NCBI GenBank assembly: GCA_903970295.1
Contig: CAJCHQ010000078.1
Location: forward strand, 1-5,033
Direction of reading: 5' to 3'
DNA length: 5,033 bases
DNA from: Bryobacterales bacterium
Lineage (GTDB): Bacteria > Cyanobacteriota > Vampirovibrionia > Obscuribacterales > Obscuribacteraceae
The notes under the pieces are model-generated. The model searched no databases and was not told the DNA's origin. It saw only the letters and a program-made list of their open reading frames with translations. Shown one piece after another: positions 1 to 4,439 of this stretch (the first letter of the stretch is position 1; every line of letters begins with the position of its first letter). A program made the position numbers and the translations under genes.

Positions 1-310
1 TCTCGAAAGCGTCAGCGTACATGGACATCAGAATTCCCTGACCAACAGCGGCGCAAGCTTGCTTCTGGGGTAGGAGCTTAGGTCTGCCAGGCAATTTGAG
101 CTTTTGCGCGCCCAGTCCGATTGCACCCGAGGTGACAATGAGAACTTCTTTGCCGGCCGCTTTCAAGGAGCCTATGCCTTCCAGAAACGAATAAAAACGG
201 CTGAGTGCAATGCCGCTGCCCTCATTCATGAGCACGGCAGTGCCGAGCTTGATCACGATGCGATGGGCGTTTTCGACTATTTGTTTGCGGTTAGGCGTCG
301 GCTGACTCAC
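1..310 (-). CDS. proB: Glutamate 5-kinase, N-terminal part (cut by left window edge)
   Basis: Glutamate 5-kinase phosphorylates the gamma-carboxyl of L-glutamate with ATP, the first committed step of proline synthesis in the cytoplasm. About 103 residues are visible, all from the N-terminal amino-acid-kinase domain. The nucleotide-binding start reads VIKLGTAVLM (about residues 19-28), matching the VVKLGTSVLT region of E. coli ProB. It is followed by VLIVTSGAIGLGAQKL, the family's conserved VTSGAI segment, and by QKQACAAVGQGILM, equivalent to the SKQLLAAVGQ region. The catalytic and substrate-binding C-terminal parts, and any PUA domain, lie outside the window. The start is GTG at 310-308, with GAGGG only 3 bases upstream; an overlapping ATG is immediately followed by TGA and is out of frame. 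No in-frame stop is seen. Whether proA is adjacent cannot be seen. The family call is firm; the exact start is less so. Confidence 0.93.
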   Translation of the reverse strand, partial: MSQPTPNRKQIVENAHRIVIKLGTAVLMNEGSGIALSRFYSFLEGIGSLKAAGKEVLIVTSGAIGLGAQKLKLPGRPKLLPQKQACAAVGQGILMSMYADAFE

Positions 311-368
311 ATACCCTCGCGATTTAATCTGTTGCCCACAGTCTAGTGTCCGCACACGCTTATTTATG

Positions 369-410
369 GGGCTTTACAACATATTTAAGCCCTGGATTCC
401 ACACTCACAA
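369..410 (-). promoter_or_regulatory. Possible proB promoter overlapped by an inverted repeat
   Basis: Read on the minus strand, TTGTGA (410-405) and TTAAAT (388-383) are separated by 16 bases, a weak sigma-70-like pair with four matches in each box. They would start transcription near 376, about 65 bases before the proB GTG. A 6-bp inverted repeat, GGGCTT (369-374) and AAGCCC (387-392), brackets the -10 box and the predicted start site with a 12-base spacer. That placement suits a repressor operator or a hairpin at the 5' end of the message. Both boxes are imperfect and the region is AT-rich, so chance is a real alternative. The rest of 311-589 shows no gene. Confidence 0.25.
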
Positions 411-589
411 CATTCTCACAATTGGAGCTTAAGGTGTTTGTATCGAACGAAATTGTAGCAATCTGAAGTGAATCGAGCCTCGTAAGACAGGGCTGAGCCG
501 AAAAAATAGAGTTCTGGGTGACCTTTTTCATATTGCTGTTCCCACCGAGTGGACCTAAGATTAACCGGACGATTAGAGAGGGCTAGACC

Positions 590-883
590 GTGAGTAACCT
601 TAGTAGTGAAGGCGCTGTAGTCAATTCGAGAAGACCGCGTATAACTTCTCAGAACCTCAAAGCAATGCGGGCGCAATCGCAGAACCAACATGTAATAGCC
701 AGATTTTTGGCTGGATTCTGGTCGGCGATTAGCTCGGCTCTGTCGCTTTCGGTCGCGCCGAAGCGAAACAAAGCCACCTTTTGTGAGCTGAACGGTCATC
801 TGTTGAAGGCTAATCTCGATCCACACTGCCGATATTGCGGCAAAGAGATCGATAGCGTCGACATGCTCAGGTCGATCAAATAG
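590..883 (+). CDS. Small orphan protein with C-terminal Cys/His (zinc-ribbon-like) cluster
   Basis: This 97-residue protein is not recognised as a member of a named family. The GTG start at 590 is set by a Shine-Dalgarno-like GAGAGGG (576-582) 7 bases upstream and by an in-frame TAG at 584-586, which excludes a longer form. Residues 1-34 are polar and basic. Residues about 35-56 form a moderately hydrophobic stretch (FLAGFWSAISSALSLSV), which could be an amphipathic helix or a weak membrane anchor. The C-terminal part carries C65, H70, C80 and C83 in a C-x4-H-x9-C-x2-C arrangement ending in CRYCGKEI, typical of small treble-clef or zinc-ribbon folds. A strong terminator lies 64 bases downstream on the same strand, which supports this reading over the longer antisense frame covering 416-1039. 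A structural or nucleic-acid-binding role is only a guess. Confidence 0.6.
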   Translation: MSNLSSEGAVVNSRRPRITSQNLKAMRAQSQNQHVIARFLAGFWSAISSALSLSVAPKRNKATFCELNGHLLKANLDPHCRYCGKEIDSVDMLRSIK

Positions 884-947
884 GTCTTCATATACGCTCT
901 CAAGGCAAATTTTTTGAACGCACATCCGTGGGTGAGATCCGGATGGA

Positions 948-980
948 CAGGCAGCTCCGAGATGGGCTGCCTGCTTTTTT
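948..980 (+). terminator. Rho-independent terminator of the small Cys/His gene
   Basis: CAGGCAGC (948-955) pairs perfectly with GCTGCCTG (966-973). A G-U and a C-G pair can extend the stem to 10 bp around a 6-base loop, and CTTTTTT follows (974-980). It terminates plus-strand transcription after the stop at 883 and insulates the thioredoxin-like gene downstream. Confidence 0.9.
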
Positions 981-1015
981 GCTGGCTTGTTTCCAGAAAT
1001 TCGGGTGAAACCGGA

Positions 1016-1045
1016 TATGATTGTGCTGCTCAACCGCAAGGTTGA
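1016..1045 (+). promoter_or_regulatory. Possible -10 box and 5'-UTR hairpin with GNRA-type loop
   Basis: TCAACC (1030-1035) and GGTTGA (1040-1045) form a 6-bp stem closed by GCAA, a GNRA tetraloop, 27 bases before the thioredoxin-like start codon. A -10-like TATGAT lies at 1016-1021, with no acceptable -35 at 16-18 bases. If it is used, transcription would begin near 1028 and the hairpin would sit at the 5' end of the mRNA, a place where hairpins can protect messages. The ATTTT after the stem is too short for a good terminator. The hairpin is directly visible; its role is inferred. Confidence 0.35.
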
Positions 1046-1072
1046 ATTTTCAACAGGAAAATAGGGGTTTTT

Positions 1073-1564
1073 ATGCTCAAAAAAGCAATTTTAGCCACTT
1101 TATTGGCTTTACCTATTCTGTTGCAAGTGAGTCCAATTTGCGCCGCCCCGGCAGGCGATCACGACAAAGTCTTGATTGCCAAAAAGGATAAGCACAAAAA
1201 AGATGACGGTGGCTACTGGCTGCACGACATGCAATCTGGACTGAATATGGCACAGCAACAGAACAAACTTTTGTTTATAGATGTTGGCGCAACCTGGTGA
1301 GGGTCTTGCAGAATGCTGGAAACGAAGATTTATCCAAATCCAGAAGTTCAGCAATTCTTGTCCACAAGTTATGTGGGCGTGTTACTGCAGTCGGATTCGC
1401 CTGATGGTCAGCAACTGATGCGACAATTCGGCATGCGCGGCATCCCGGCATTGTTTGTCATGGATGCTCAGGGGCGAGTCAGAGGCAAGATGTCTGGGGC
1501 ACCTAATAACGCGAGTAGCTTCATGCAAGCGGTGAACGCGCTTGCAAGCGGCCGCAGCTTTTAG
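1073..1564 (+). CDS. Secreted thioredoxin-fold protein with in-frame TGA at the CxxC site (candidate selenoprotein)
   Basis: The frame has 163 codons from ATG 1073 to TAG 1562-1564, with AGGGG (1063-1067) 5 bases before the start. Residues 1-25 look like a Sec signal peptide: MLKKA, a hydrophobic core, then a likely signal peptidase I site near CAA-P; there is no proper lipobox. A Lys-rich linker (36-47) precedes the thioredoxin fold. That fold shows LLFIDVGATW (66-75), the active site, RMLETKIYPNPEVQQFL (80-96), and the cis-proline loop RGIPALFV (P125). This resembles the DsbD C-terminal and thioredoxin_7-like group, which handles thiol/disulfide exchange outside the cytoplasm. Codon 76 is TGA, where the first cysteine of W-C-x-x-C belongs, giving W-[TGA]-G-S-C with C79 intact. 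The frame before and after it is undamaged. It is either a selenocysteine codon or a Cys-to-stop change, and the sequence alone does not decide. Without readthrough the product is a 75-residue peptide lacking the active site; reinitiation at ATG 1313 would yield an unsecreted fragment. Confidence 0.8.
1298..1300 (+). other. In-frame TGA, candidate selenocysteine codon (U76)
   Basis: This TGA is in phase with the ATG at 1073 and with the codons through the TAG at 1562. It follows TGG (W75) and precedes GGG TCT TGC (G77, S78, C79), so readthrough with selenocysteine gives a U-G-S-C redox motif. Replacement of the first CxxC cysteine by selenocysteine is known in several bacterial thioredoxin-fold selenoproteins. 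A single third-base change (TGC or TGT to TGA) is the competing explanation. No canonical SECIS was found. Confidence 0.55.
1310..1358 (+). promoter_or_regulatory. Coding-region stem-loop downstream of the TGA (non-canonical SECIS candidate)
   Basis: AGAAT-GCTG (1310-1318) can pair with CAGC-A-ATTCT (1349-1358), nine pairs with one bulged A. Inside it GATTT (1327-1331) and AAATC (1336-1340) form a short hairpin with loop ATCC. The apical loop lies 32 bases after the TGA, within the usual distance for bacterial SECIS elements. However, the apical helix is AT-rich and the loop lacks the G normally found among its first two bases. It is the best structure found by eye and remains a weak candidate. 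Confidence 0.2.
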
Positions 1565-1586
1565 CTTCTTGCCAATCGATTGCCGG

Positions 1587-1615
1587 AAAGGAGGGCTCCG
1601 CTCCTCCTTTTTTTT
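1587..1615 (+). terminator. Rho-independent terminator of the thioredoxin-like gene
   Basis: AAAGGAGG (1587-1594) pairs perfectly with CCTCCTTT (1603-1610) around an 8-base loop, and the T-run continues to 1615 (eight T in all). It begins 23 bases after the TAG at 1564, as expected if the full thioredoxin-like frame is the functional unit. On the minus strand only a short T-tract follows the stem, so it should serve the convergent DUF6891 gene poorly. Confidence 0.92.
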
Positions 1616-1631
1616 GCAAATTGATTCAGGT

Positions 1632-2273
1632 TTAGCCTTCGCTCTCTTTGATTTCTTTGATTTCTCGCCGCCGTTTTTTCCACTGAATTTTTGGCAAGCA
1701 GATTCGGTCATTTGGTTGACCGTCCCATTCGACTGTCAAGCCTTCGGCGCGGAGAGCGTCGACGACTCGGTTTGCCACTGCCAGCGTCGCCGCCGCCGAA
1801 TCGGTCAGGGCGCCAAAGCTCAGATTCAACTCGCCAGTTTCCACGGCATTGGTGGTGTCTTCGACTTCGTAGAAAACAAAGCCTTCCAGAGCACGTTTGG
1901 TCTGTTCTGCTTTAGCCAGAGCAACTATTTCAGCTGTGCCATTTTCCGGTTCGGGCGAGAAGTTCTGCTTCGTCATGATCGACTGTGATTCCAAATTGGC
2001 AAATGCCTGATCGATCCTGTCGCAGTCGGTCACCGCAGGCCAACTTTCTTGAATGCGCAGATGATTGCGTAGCGCTGCTTTCGTGAATTTGGCAATGTCC
2101 TCGACTAAATTTTGTTCTTGCAATTCTTCGATCAGACTGTTTGTGGCGATCTCGACAATTTCTTCCTCGCTCGGAAATCCCTCCGCGACTAATTTTTCCA
2201 CGACTGCTTTGATCAAATATTCGCGCTTCGCCTTGAGCAGTACAGGCTGAGCCATTTCTCCGAATCCTTTCAT
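1632..2273 (-). CDS. DUF6891-type protein of unknown function
   Basis: The preferred product is a 213-residue soluble protein with no signal peptide or membrane segment. Its N-terminal half (about 10-75) is strongly helical and acidic (KREYLIKAVVEKLVAEGF). The second half carries hallmarks that I associate with DUF6891: TDCDRIDQAFANLE (82-95), GFVFYEVEDTTNAV (131-144), LNLSFGAL (149-156), and the terminal VVDALRAEGLTVEWDGQ (170-186) followed by RICLP and IQWKKR. No biochemical role is known to me for this domain. ATG 2273 is chosen because AGGGG and GGTGAG lie just upstream; TTG 2303 would add 10 residues, and ATG 2255 with GGAG is also possible. The last residues (EIKEIKESEG) derive from a short tandem DNA repeat. 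The gene ends in TAA at 1634-1632, convergent with the thioredoxin-like gene. I see no convincing promoter or dedicated terminator. Confidence 0.8.
   Translation of the reverse strand: MKGFGEMAQPVLLKAKREYLIKAVVEKLVAEGFPSEEEIVEIATNSLIEELQEQNLVEDIAKFTKAALRNHLRIQESWPAVTDCDRIDQAFANLESQSIMTKQNFSPEPENGTAEIVALAKAEQTKRALEGFVFYEVEDTTNAVETGELNLSFGALTDSAAATLAVANRVVDALRAEGLTVEWDGQPNDRICLPKIQWKKRRREIKEIKESEG
1647..1664. repeat. Two tandem copies of a 9-base unit
   Basis: TTTGATTTC occurs twice head to tail (1647-1655 and 1656-1664) at the 3' end of the DUF6891 gene, producing the repeated Glu-Ile-Lys in its charged tail. It probably arose by replication slippage and preserves the frame. Confidence 0.7.
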
Positions 2274-2540
2274 TCCCTCACCCCTGTTTCTGGCGTCTTC
2301 CAATTTTGCGACAAGAATAAAACCGTCTCGTAACGATATTAAACGATCAGCTTAACCCGGACGTCCTCAACTTTCAATCTGCCTCTTTCGCCATTCGGTG
2401 CATGTCACCGTGCCTGGTGCGCTTGAATAGCGGCTGGCATAAAGTGGTTATTATCCGAATCGATTAAGTGGTGTCTTGCCAATGTGCCATGTTTCAGTTA
2501 TCGTTGGTGCATAGAGTATTTAAAAGACACAGGTGAAGAA

Positions 2541-2585
2541 ATGAAATTCGAAATTTTTACGAATGGGAAGCGTCCTCGTCATTGA
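2541..2585 (+). CDS. Possible 14-residue leader peptide
   Basis: ATG 2541 follows AGGTGAAGAA, a good Shine-Dalgarno context, and encodes MKFEIFTNGKRPRH before TGA at 2583-2585. The stop codon lies inside a perfect 6-bp hairpin, CTCGTC (2575-2580) and GACGAG (2584-2589), with a three-base loop, so a ribosome finishing the peptide would cover or melt it. The basic end (KRPRH) is the kind of sequence that can slow ribosomes. The arrangement resembles translational leader or attenuator systems upstream of some exporters. An ORF this short arises easily by chance, no convincing promoter is visible for it, and it lies nearly 200 bases before the ABC gene. Confidence 0.25.
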   Translation: MKFEIFTNGKRPRH

Positions 2586-2664
2586 CGAGCGTTCTCGGTA
2601 AATCATTGGTTTGATATTCGCGGCAGCCCAGCTGGGTTTGCGGGCGGTTGTGACTTGCACTGAG

Positions 2665-2695
2665 AATGTTCGTCTGACAAAGCTGTCAGAACGTT
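2665..2695 (+). promoter_or_regulatory. Long bulged inverted repeat upstream of the ABC operon
   Basis: AATGTTC (2665-2671) pairs with GAACGTT (2689-2695) including one G-U, and TGACA (2675-2679) pairs with TGTCA (2684-2688) around the loop AAGC, leaving three bulged bases on the 5' side. No T-run follows, so it is not a standard terminator. It ends 35 bases before the -35 box, a position that fits an operator or activator site. If transcription starts farther upstream, it could instead act as RNA. Confidence 0.4.
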
Positions 2696-2730
2696 AATCA
2701 TTCCTGTACAGTCGAGGCAACTGCCCGTTT

Positions 2731-2759
2731 TTGTCGTGTTTGGAATTGCACACTAATAC
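2731..2759 (+). promoter_or_regulatory. Sigma-70-type promoter of the ABC operon
   Basis: TTGTCG (2731-2736) and TAATAC (2754-2759) are separated by the ideal 17 bases. Transcription would begin near 2765-2767, only about 10 bases before the ATG at 2777 and at the edge of the GGAGAG ribosome-binding site (2764-2769). The mRNA would thus have a very short leader, and the in-frame ATG at 2762 would probably not be transcribed. Confidence 0.55.
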
Positions 2760-2776
2760 AAATGGAGAGTGTTGTT

Positions 2777-3520
2777 ATGGTAAACAACATAGTAGATGTG
2801 CGCGGCTTGCGAAAAGAATTTGGCAATACCGTAGCCGTCGAAGATTTGAGCTTCGAAGTCAGGCGTGGAGAAATCCTCGGTTTGCTTGGTGCCAATGGTG
2901 CCGGTAAAACCACGACCATCCACATGCTGCTTGGTTTGATCACACCCACCAGTGGGACGATCAAAATATTTGGGGAAGAGATGCGCTCATCACGAGTGCA
3001 GATTCTTCAACGCATGAACTTTGCGTCGGCGTATCAATCGTTGCCGTATAACTTGCGGGTCTGGGAGAACTTATTTGTTTTTGCCGAAATATACGGAGTG
3101 CGAAACGGCAAAAAGAAAATCGACCAGCTTCTCGAGATGTTCGAGCTGTCTCACATGAGAAACAAGATCACTGGATCTCTTTCTTCCGGTGAGCAGACAC
3201 GGTTGACGCTGTGCAAAGCACTGCTAAACGATCCGGAGTTGCTTCTCCTGGACGAGCCTACAGCCTCACTCGATCCTGACCTCGCCGATAAGGTGAGAAA
3301 GATTCTGGCCGCCAGGCAAAAAGACACTGGTATGACAGTGATCAACACATCACACAACATGCTGGACGTCGCCGAATTGTGCGATCGAATTCTCTTCATG
3401 CAGCACGGACACATTATCGCAAATGGCTCCGCCGCTGACATTTTGAACAAATTCGAAAGTGCAACTTTAGAAGAAGCCTTCATCGCGATCGCAAGATCAC
3501 AACTAATTCAAAAGGTATAA
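2777..3520 (+). CDS. ABC transporter ATP-binding protein (ABC-2 exporter type)
   Basis: This 247-residue cytoplasmic ATPase should dimerise and drive the permease encoded next to it. All nucleotide-binding motifs are intact: Walker A GANGAGKTT (38-46), Q-loop Gln87 in ASAYQSLP, signature LSSGEQ (135-140), Walker B LLLLDEP with catalytic Glu160 (155-161), D-loop SLDP (164-167) and switch His193 in NTSHNM. The signature reads LSSGE rather than the commonest LSGGQ, a normal variation in exporter ATPases. Length and pattern match the DrrA/NatA-like ATPases of ABC-2 systems. ATG 2777 is preferred because GGAGAG (2764-2769) sits 7 bases ahead; ATG 2762 would add five residues but its first codon overlaps that ribosome-binding site. 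The substrate cannot be deduced. The gene ends 4 bases before the permease ATG, so the two are almost certainly co-transcribed and translationally linked. Confidence 0.95.
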   Translation: MVNNIVDVRGLRKEFGNTVAVEDLSFEVRRGEILGLLGANGAGKTTTIHMLLGLITPTSGTIKIFGEEMRSSRVQILQRMNFASAYQSLPYNLRVWENLFVFAEIYGVRNGKKKIDQLLEMFELSHMRNKITGSLSSGEQTRLTLCKALLNDPELLLLDEPTASLDPDLADKVRKILAARQKDTGMTVINTSHNMLDVAELCDRILFMQHGHIIANGSAADILNKFESATLEEAFIAIARSQLIQKV

Positions 3521-3524
3521 GAAA

Positions 3525-4316
3525 ATGAATTGGAGAGTTATAAGAGCACTGATATTGAAGTACGCATTCGTGTGCTCACGCAACACATTCCGCTTGCTGG
3601 ACGTGACCTTCTGGCCGATATTGGATTTGTTGCTCTGGGGATTCGTCACTGTGTACATGATGAAAGTCAGCAACACCGTGCCCGGTTTCGTCACGTTCTT
3701 GATTGGTGCGATTATATTTTGGAACGTGCTTTATCGAGCTCAGCAAGTGGTCAGCGTCTCCTTTCTGGATGATGTCTGGTCGCGTAACTTGCTCAACTTG
3801 TTCGTCGCTCCGATCAGAGCATACGAATACGTTGGTGCCGGCTGTCTGATGGGTCTTGCCCAGGCCTTTATCGTGCTCGTTTTATTGGGCATGTTGGCCT
3901 TTTTCATCGACTCGGTCAATCTGTTTGCATTGGGTTTGAACCTTGGATTTCTGTTCGTGAACCTGATTCTGATGGGCTGGTCGATCGGCATGCTGACGAC
4001 AGCATGTGTGCTGCGTTGGGGGCCGCCTGCTGAGGCATTGGCCTGGGCAGTGCCAGGCTTGTTGCAACCGATCTCGGCTTGCTTCTACCCTGTCAGCGTG
4101 TTGCCCGCCTGGTTGCAGCCGGTAGCCTTGTGTGTGCCCGCATCCCATGTCTTTGAAGGCATGCGCCAATTGCTGGCCGGACAAGCTCTGGATCTGAACC
4201 ATGTCTGGTGCGCTTTCGGTCTGAACATAATCTATATGACAACGGCAGCGTATGTCTTTAGTGCCTGTCTAGACGGAGCCAAAATGCGCGGCTTTCTGGC
4301 CAAATACGGGACCTAA
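3525..4316 (+). CDS. ABC-2 type transporter permease
   Basis: This 263-residue integral membrane protein is the partner of the preceding ATPase. Six membrane spans can be read at about residues 25-46, 53-73, 102-128, 133-162, 170-193 and 228-249. Family hallmarks are the cytoplasmic coupling segment WSRNLLNLFVAPIRAYEYVG (85-104) and the stretch between spans 5 and 6, VLPAWLQPVALCVPASHVFE (192-211), matching the P-x-W-L-Q-P and P-x-x-x-x-x-E-G-x-R pattern of ABC-2 permeases. ABC-2 pairs export drugs, polysaccharides, lipids or peptides; nothing here picks one. The ATG at 3525 is 4 bases after the ATPase stop, with AAGG inside the end of that gene as ribosome-binding site. A terminator follows directly, so the operon has two genes. 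Confidence 0.93.
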   Translation: MNWRVIRALILKYAFVCSRNTFRLLDVTFWPILDLLLWGFVTVYMMKVSNTVPGFVTFLIGAIIFWNVLYRAQQVVSVSFLDDVWSRNLLNLFVAPIRAYEYVGAGCLMGLAQAFIVLVLLGMLAFFIDSVNLFALGLNLGFLFVNLILMGWSIGMLTTACVLRWGPPAEALAWAVPGLLQPISACFYPVSVLPAWLQPVALCVPASHVFEGMRQLLAGQALDLNHVWCAFGLNIIYMTTAAYVFSACLDGAKMRGFLAKYGT

Positions 4317-4326
4317 TCGGGAAAGA

Positions 4327-4353
4327 GCAGGACAGCGGCGTGTCCTGCCTTTT
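4327..4353 (+). terminator. Rho-independent terminator of the ABC operon
   Basis: GCAGGACA (4327-4334) pairs perfectly with TGTCCTGC (4341-4348) around the loop GCGGCG, followed by CTTTTC and further T-rich sequence. It begins 10 bases after the permease stop. The T-run is short, but the stem is strong. Confidence 0.85.
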
Positions 4354-4363
4354 CTGGTTTTCC

Positions 4364-4392
4364 TTTTCAGCGCTCATGTGCAAGACTATAGG
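4364..4392 (+). promoter_or_regulatory. Possible promoter for the right-edge gene
   Basis: TTTTCA (4364-4369) and TATAGG (4387-4392) lie 17 bases apart, with four matches to each sigma-70 box. They fall between the ABC terminator and the next gene, where a promoter is needed. Transcription would start near 4399, about 40 bases before the ATG at 4440. This is weak sequence evidence supported by position. Confidence 0.35.
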
Positions 4393-4439
4393 GTCTAGCG
4401 TGGTAAATAGACAGCAGGCGGCGGATTACACAACAGTAG

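Larger units (their letters stand above)
2274..2776. other. Divergent intergenic region, about 500 bases
   Basis: This region separates the minus-strand DUF6891 gene from the plus-strand ABC operon and holds no long coding frame. The left part (2304-2530) shows little beyond a 7-base direct repeat, AAGTGGT, at 2442-2448 and 2466-2472. The right part is denser: a 14-codon ORF with a ribosome-binding site (2541-2585), a hairpin over its stop codon (2575-2589), a 10-base palindrome CCCAGCTGGG (2627-2636), a long bulged stem (2665-2695) and a promoter (2731-2759). It is unusually long for this otherwise compact window, and its right half may control the ABC genes. Confidence 0.6.

Noticed and set aside
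104..346. Plus-strand frame near the left edge
   Set aside because: It is the shadow of proB; the minus strand gives clear glutamate 5-kinase motifs.
416..1039. Long minus-strand frame of 207 codons
   Set aside because: It runs through the strong plus-strand terminator at 948-980 and antisense to the 97-residue gene, and its product has no recognisable motif or good ribosome-binding site.
1298..1300. Genome-wide recoding of TGA as Trp or Gly
   Set aside because: The other long frames contain no internal TGA and use TGG for Trp, and the family expects Cys, not Trp or Gly, at this position.
1073..1564. Reading the thioredoxin region as two separate genes (1073-1300 and 1313-1564)
   Set aside because: Both parts are in one frame and together form a single signal peptide plus thioredoxin fold; each half alone lacks an essential part of the fold or the export signal.
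1542..1988. Plus-strand frame of 148 codons
   Set aside because: It crosses the terminator at 1587-1615 and lies antisense to the DUF6891 gene, whose protein is far more credible.
2301..2303. TTG start giving a 223-residue DUF6891 protein
   Set aside because: The added residues are encoded over the ribosome-binding-like AGGGGTGAGG that serves the ATG at 2273, and TTG is a rarer start.
2442..2472. Direct repeat AAGTGGT, two copies 24 bases apart
   Set aside because: Seven bases repeated within a 500-base region is easily chance, and no third copy or nearby promoter supports a binding site.
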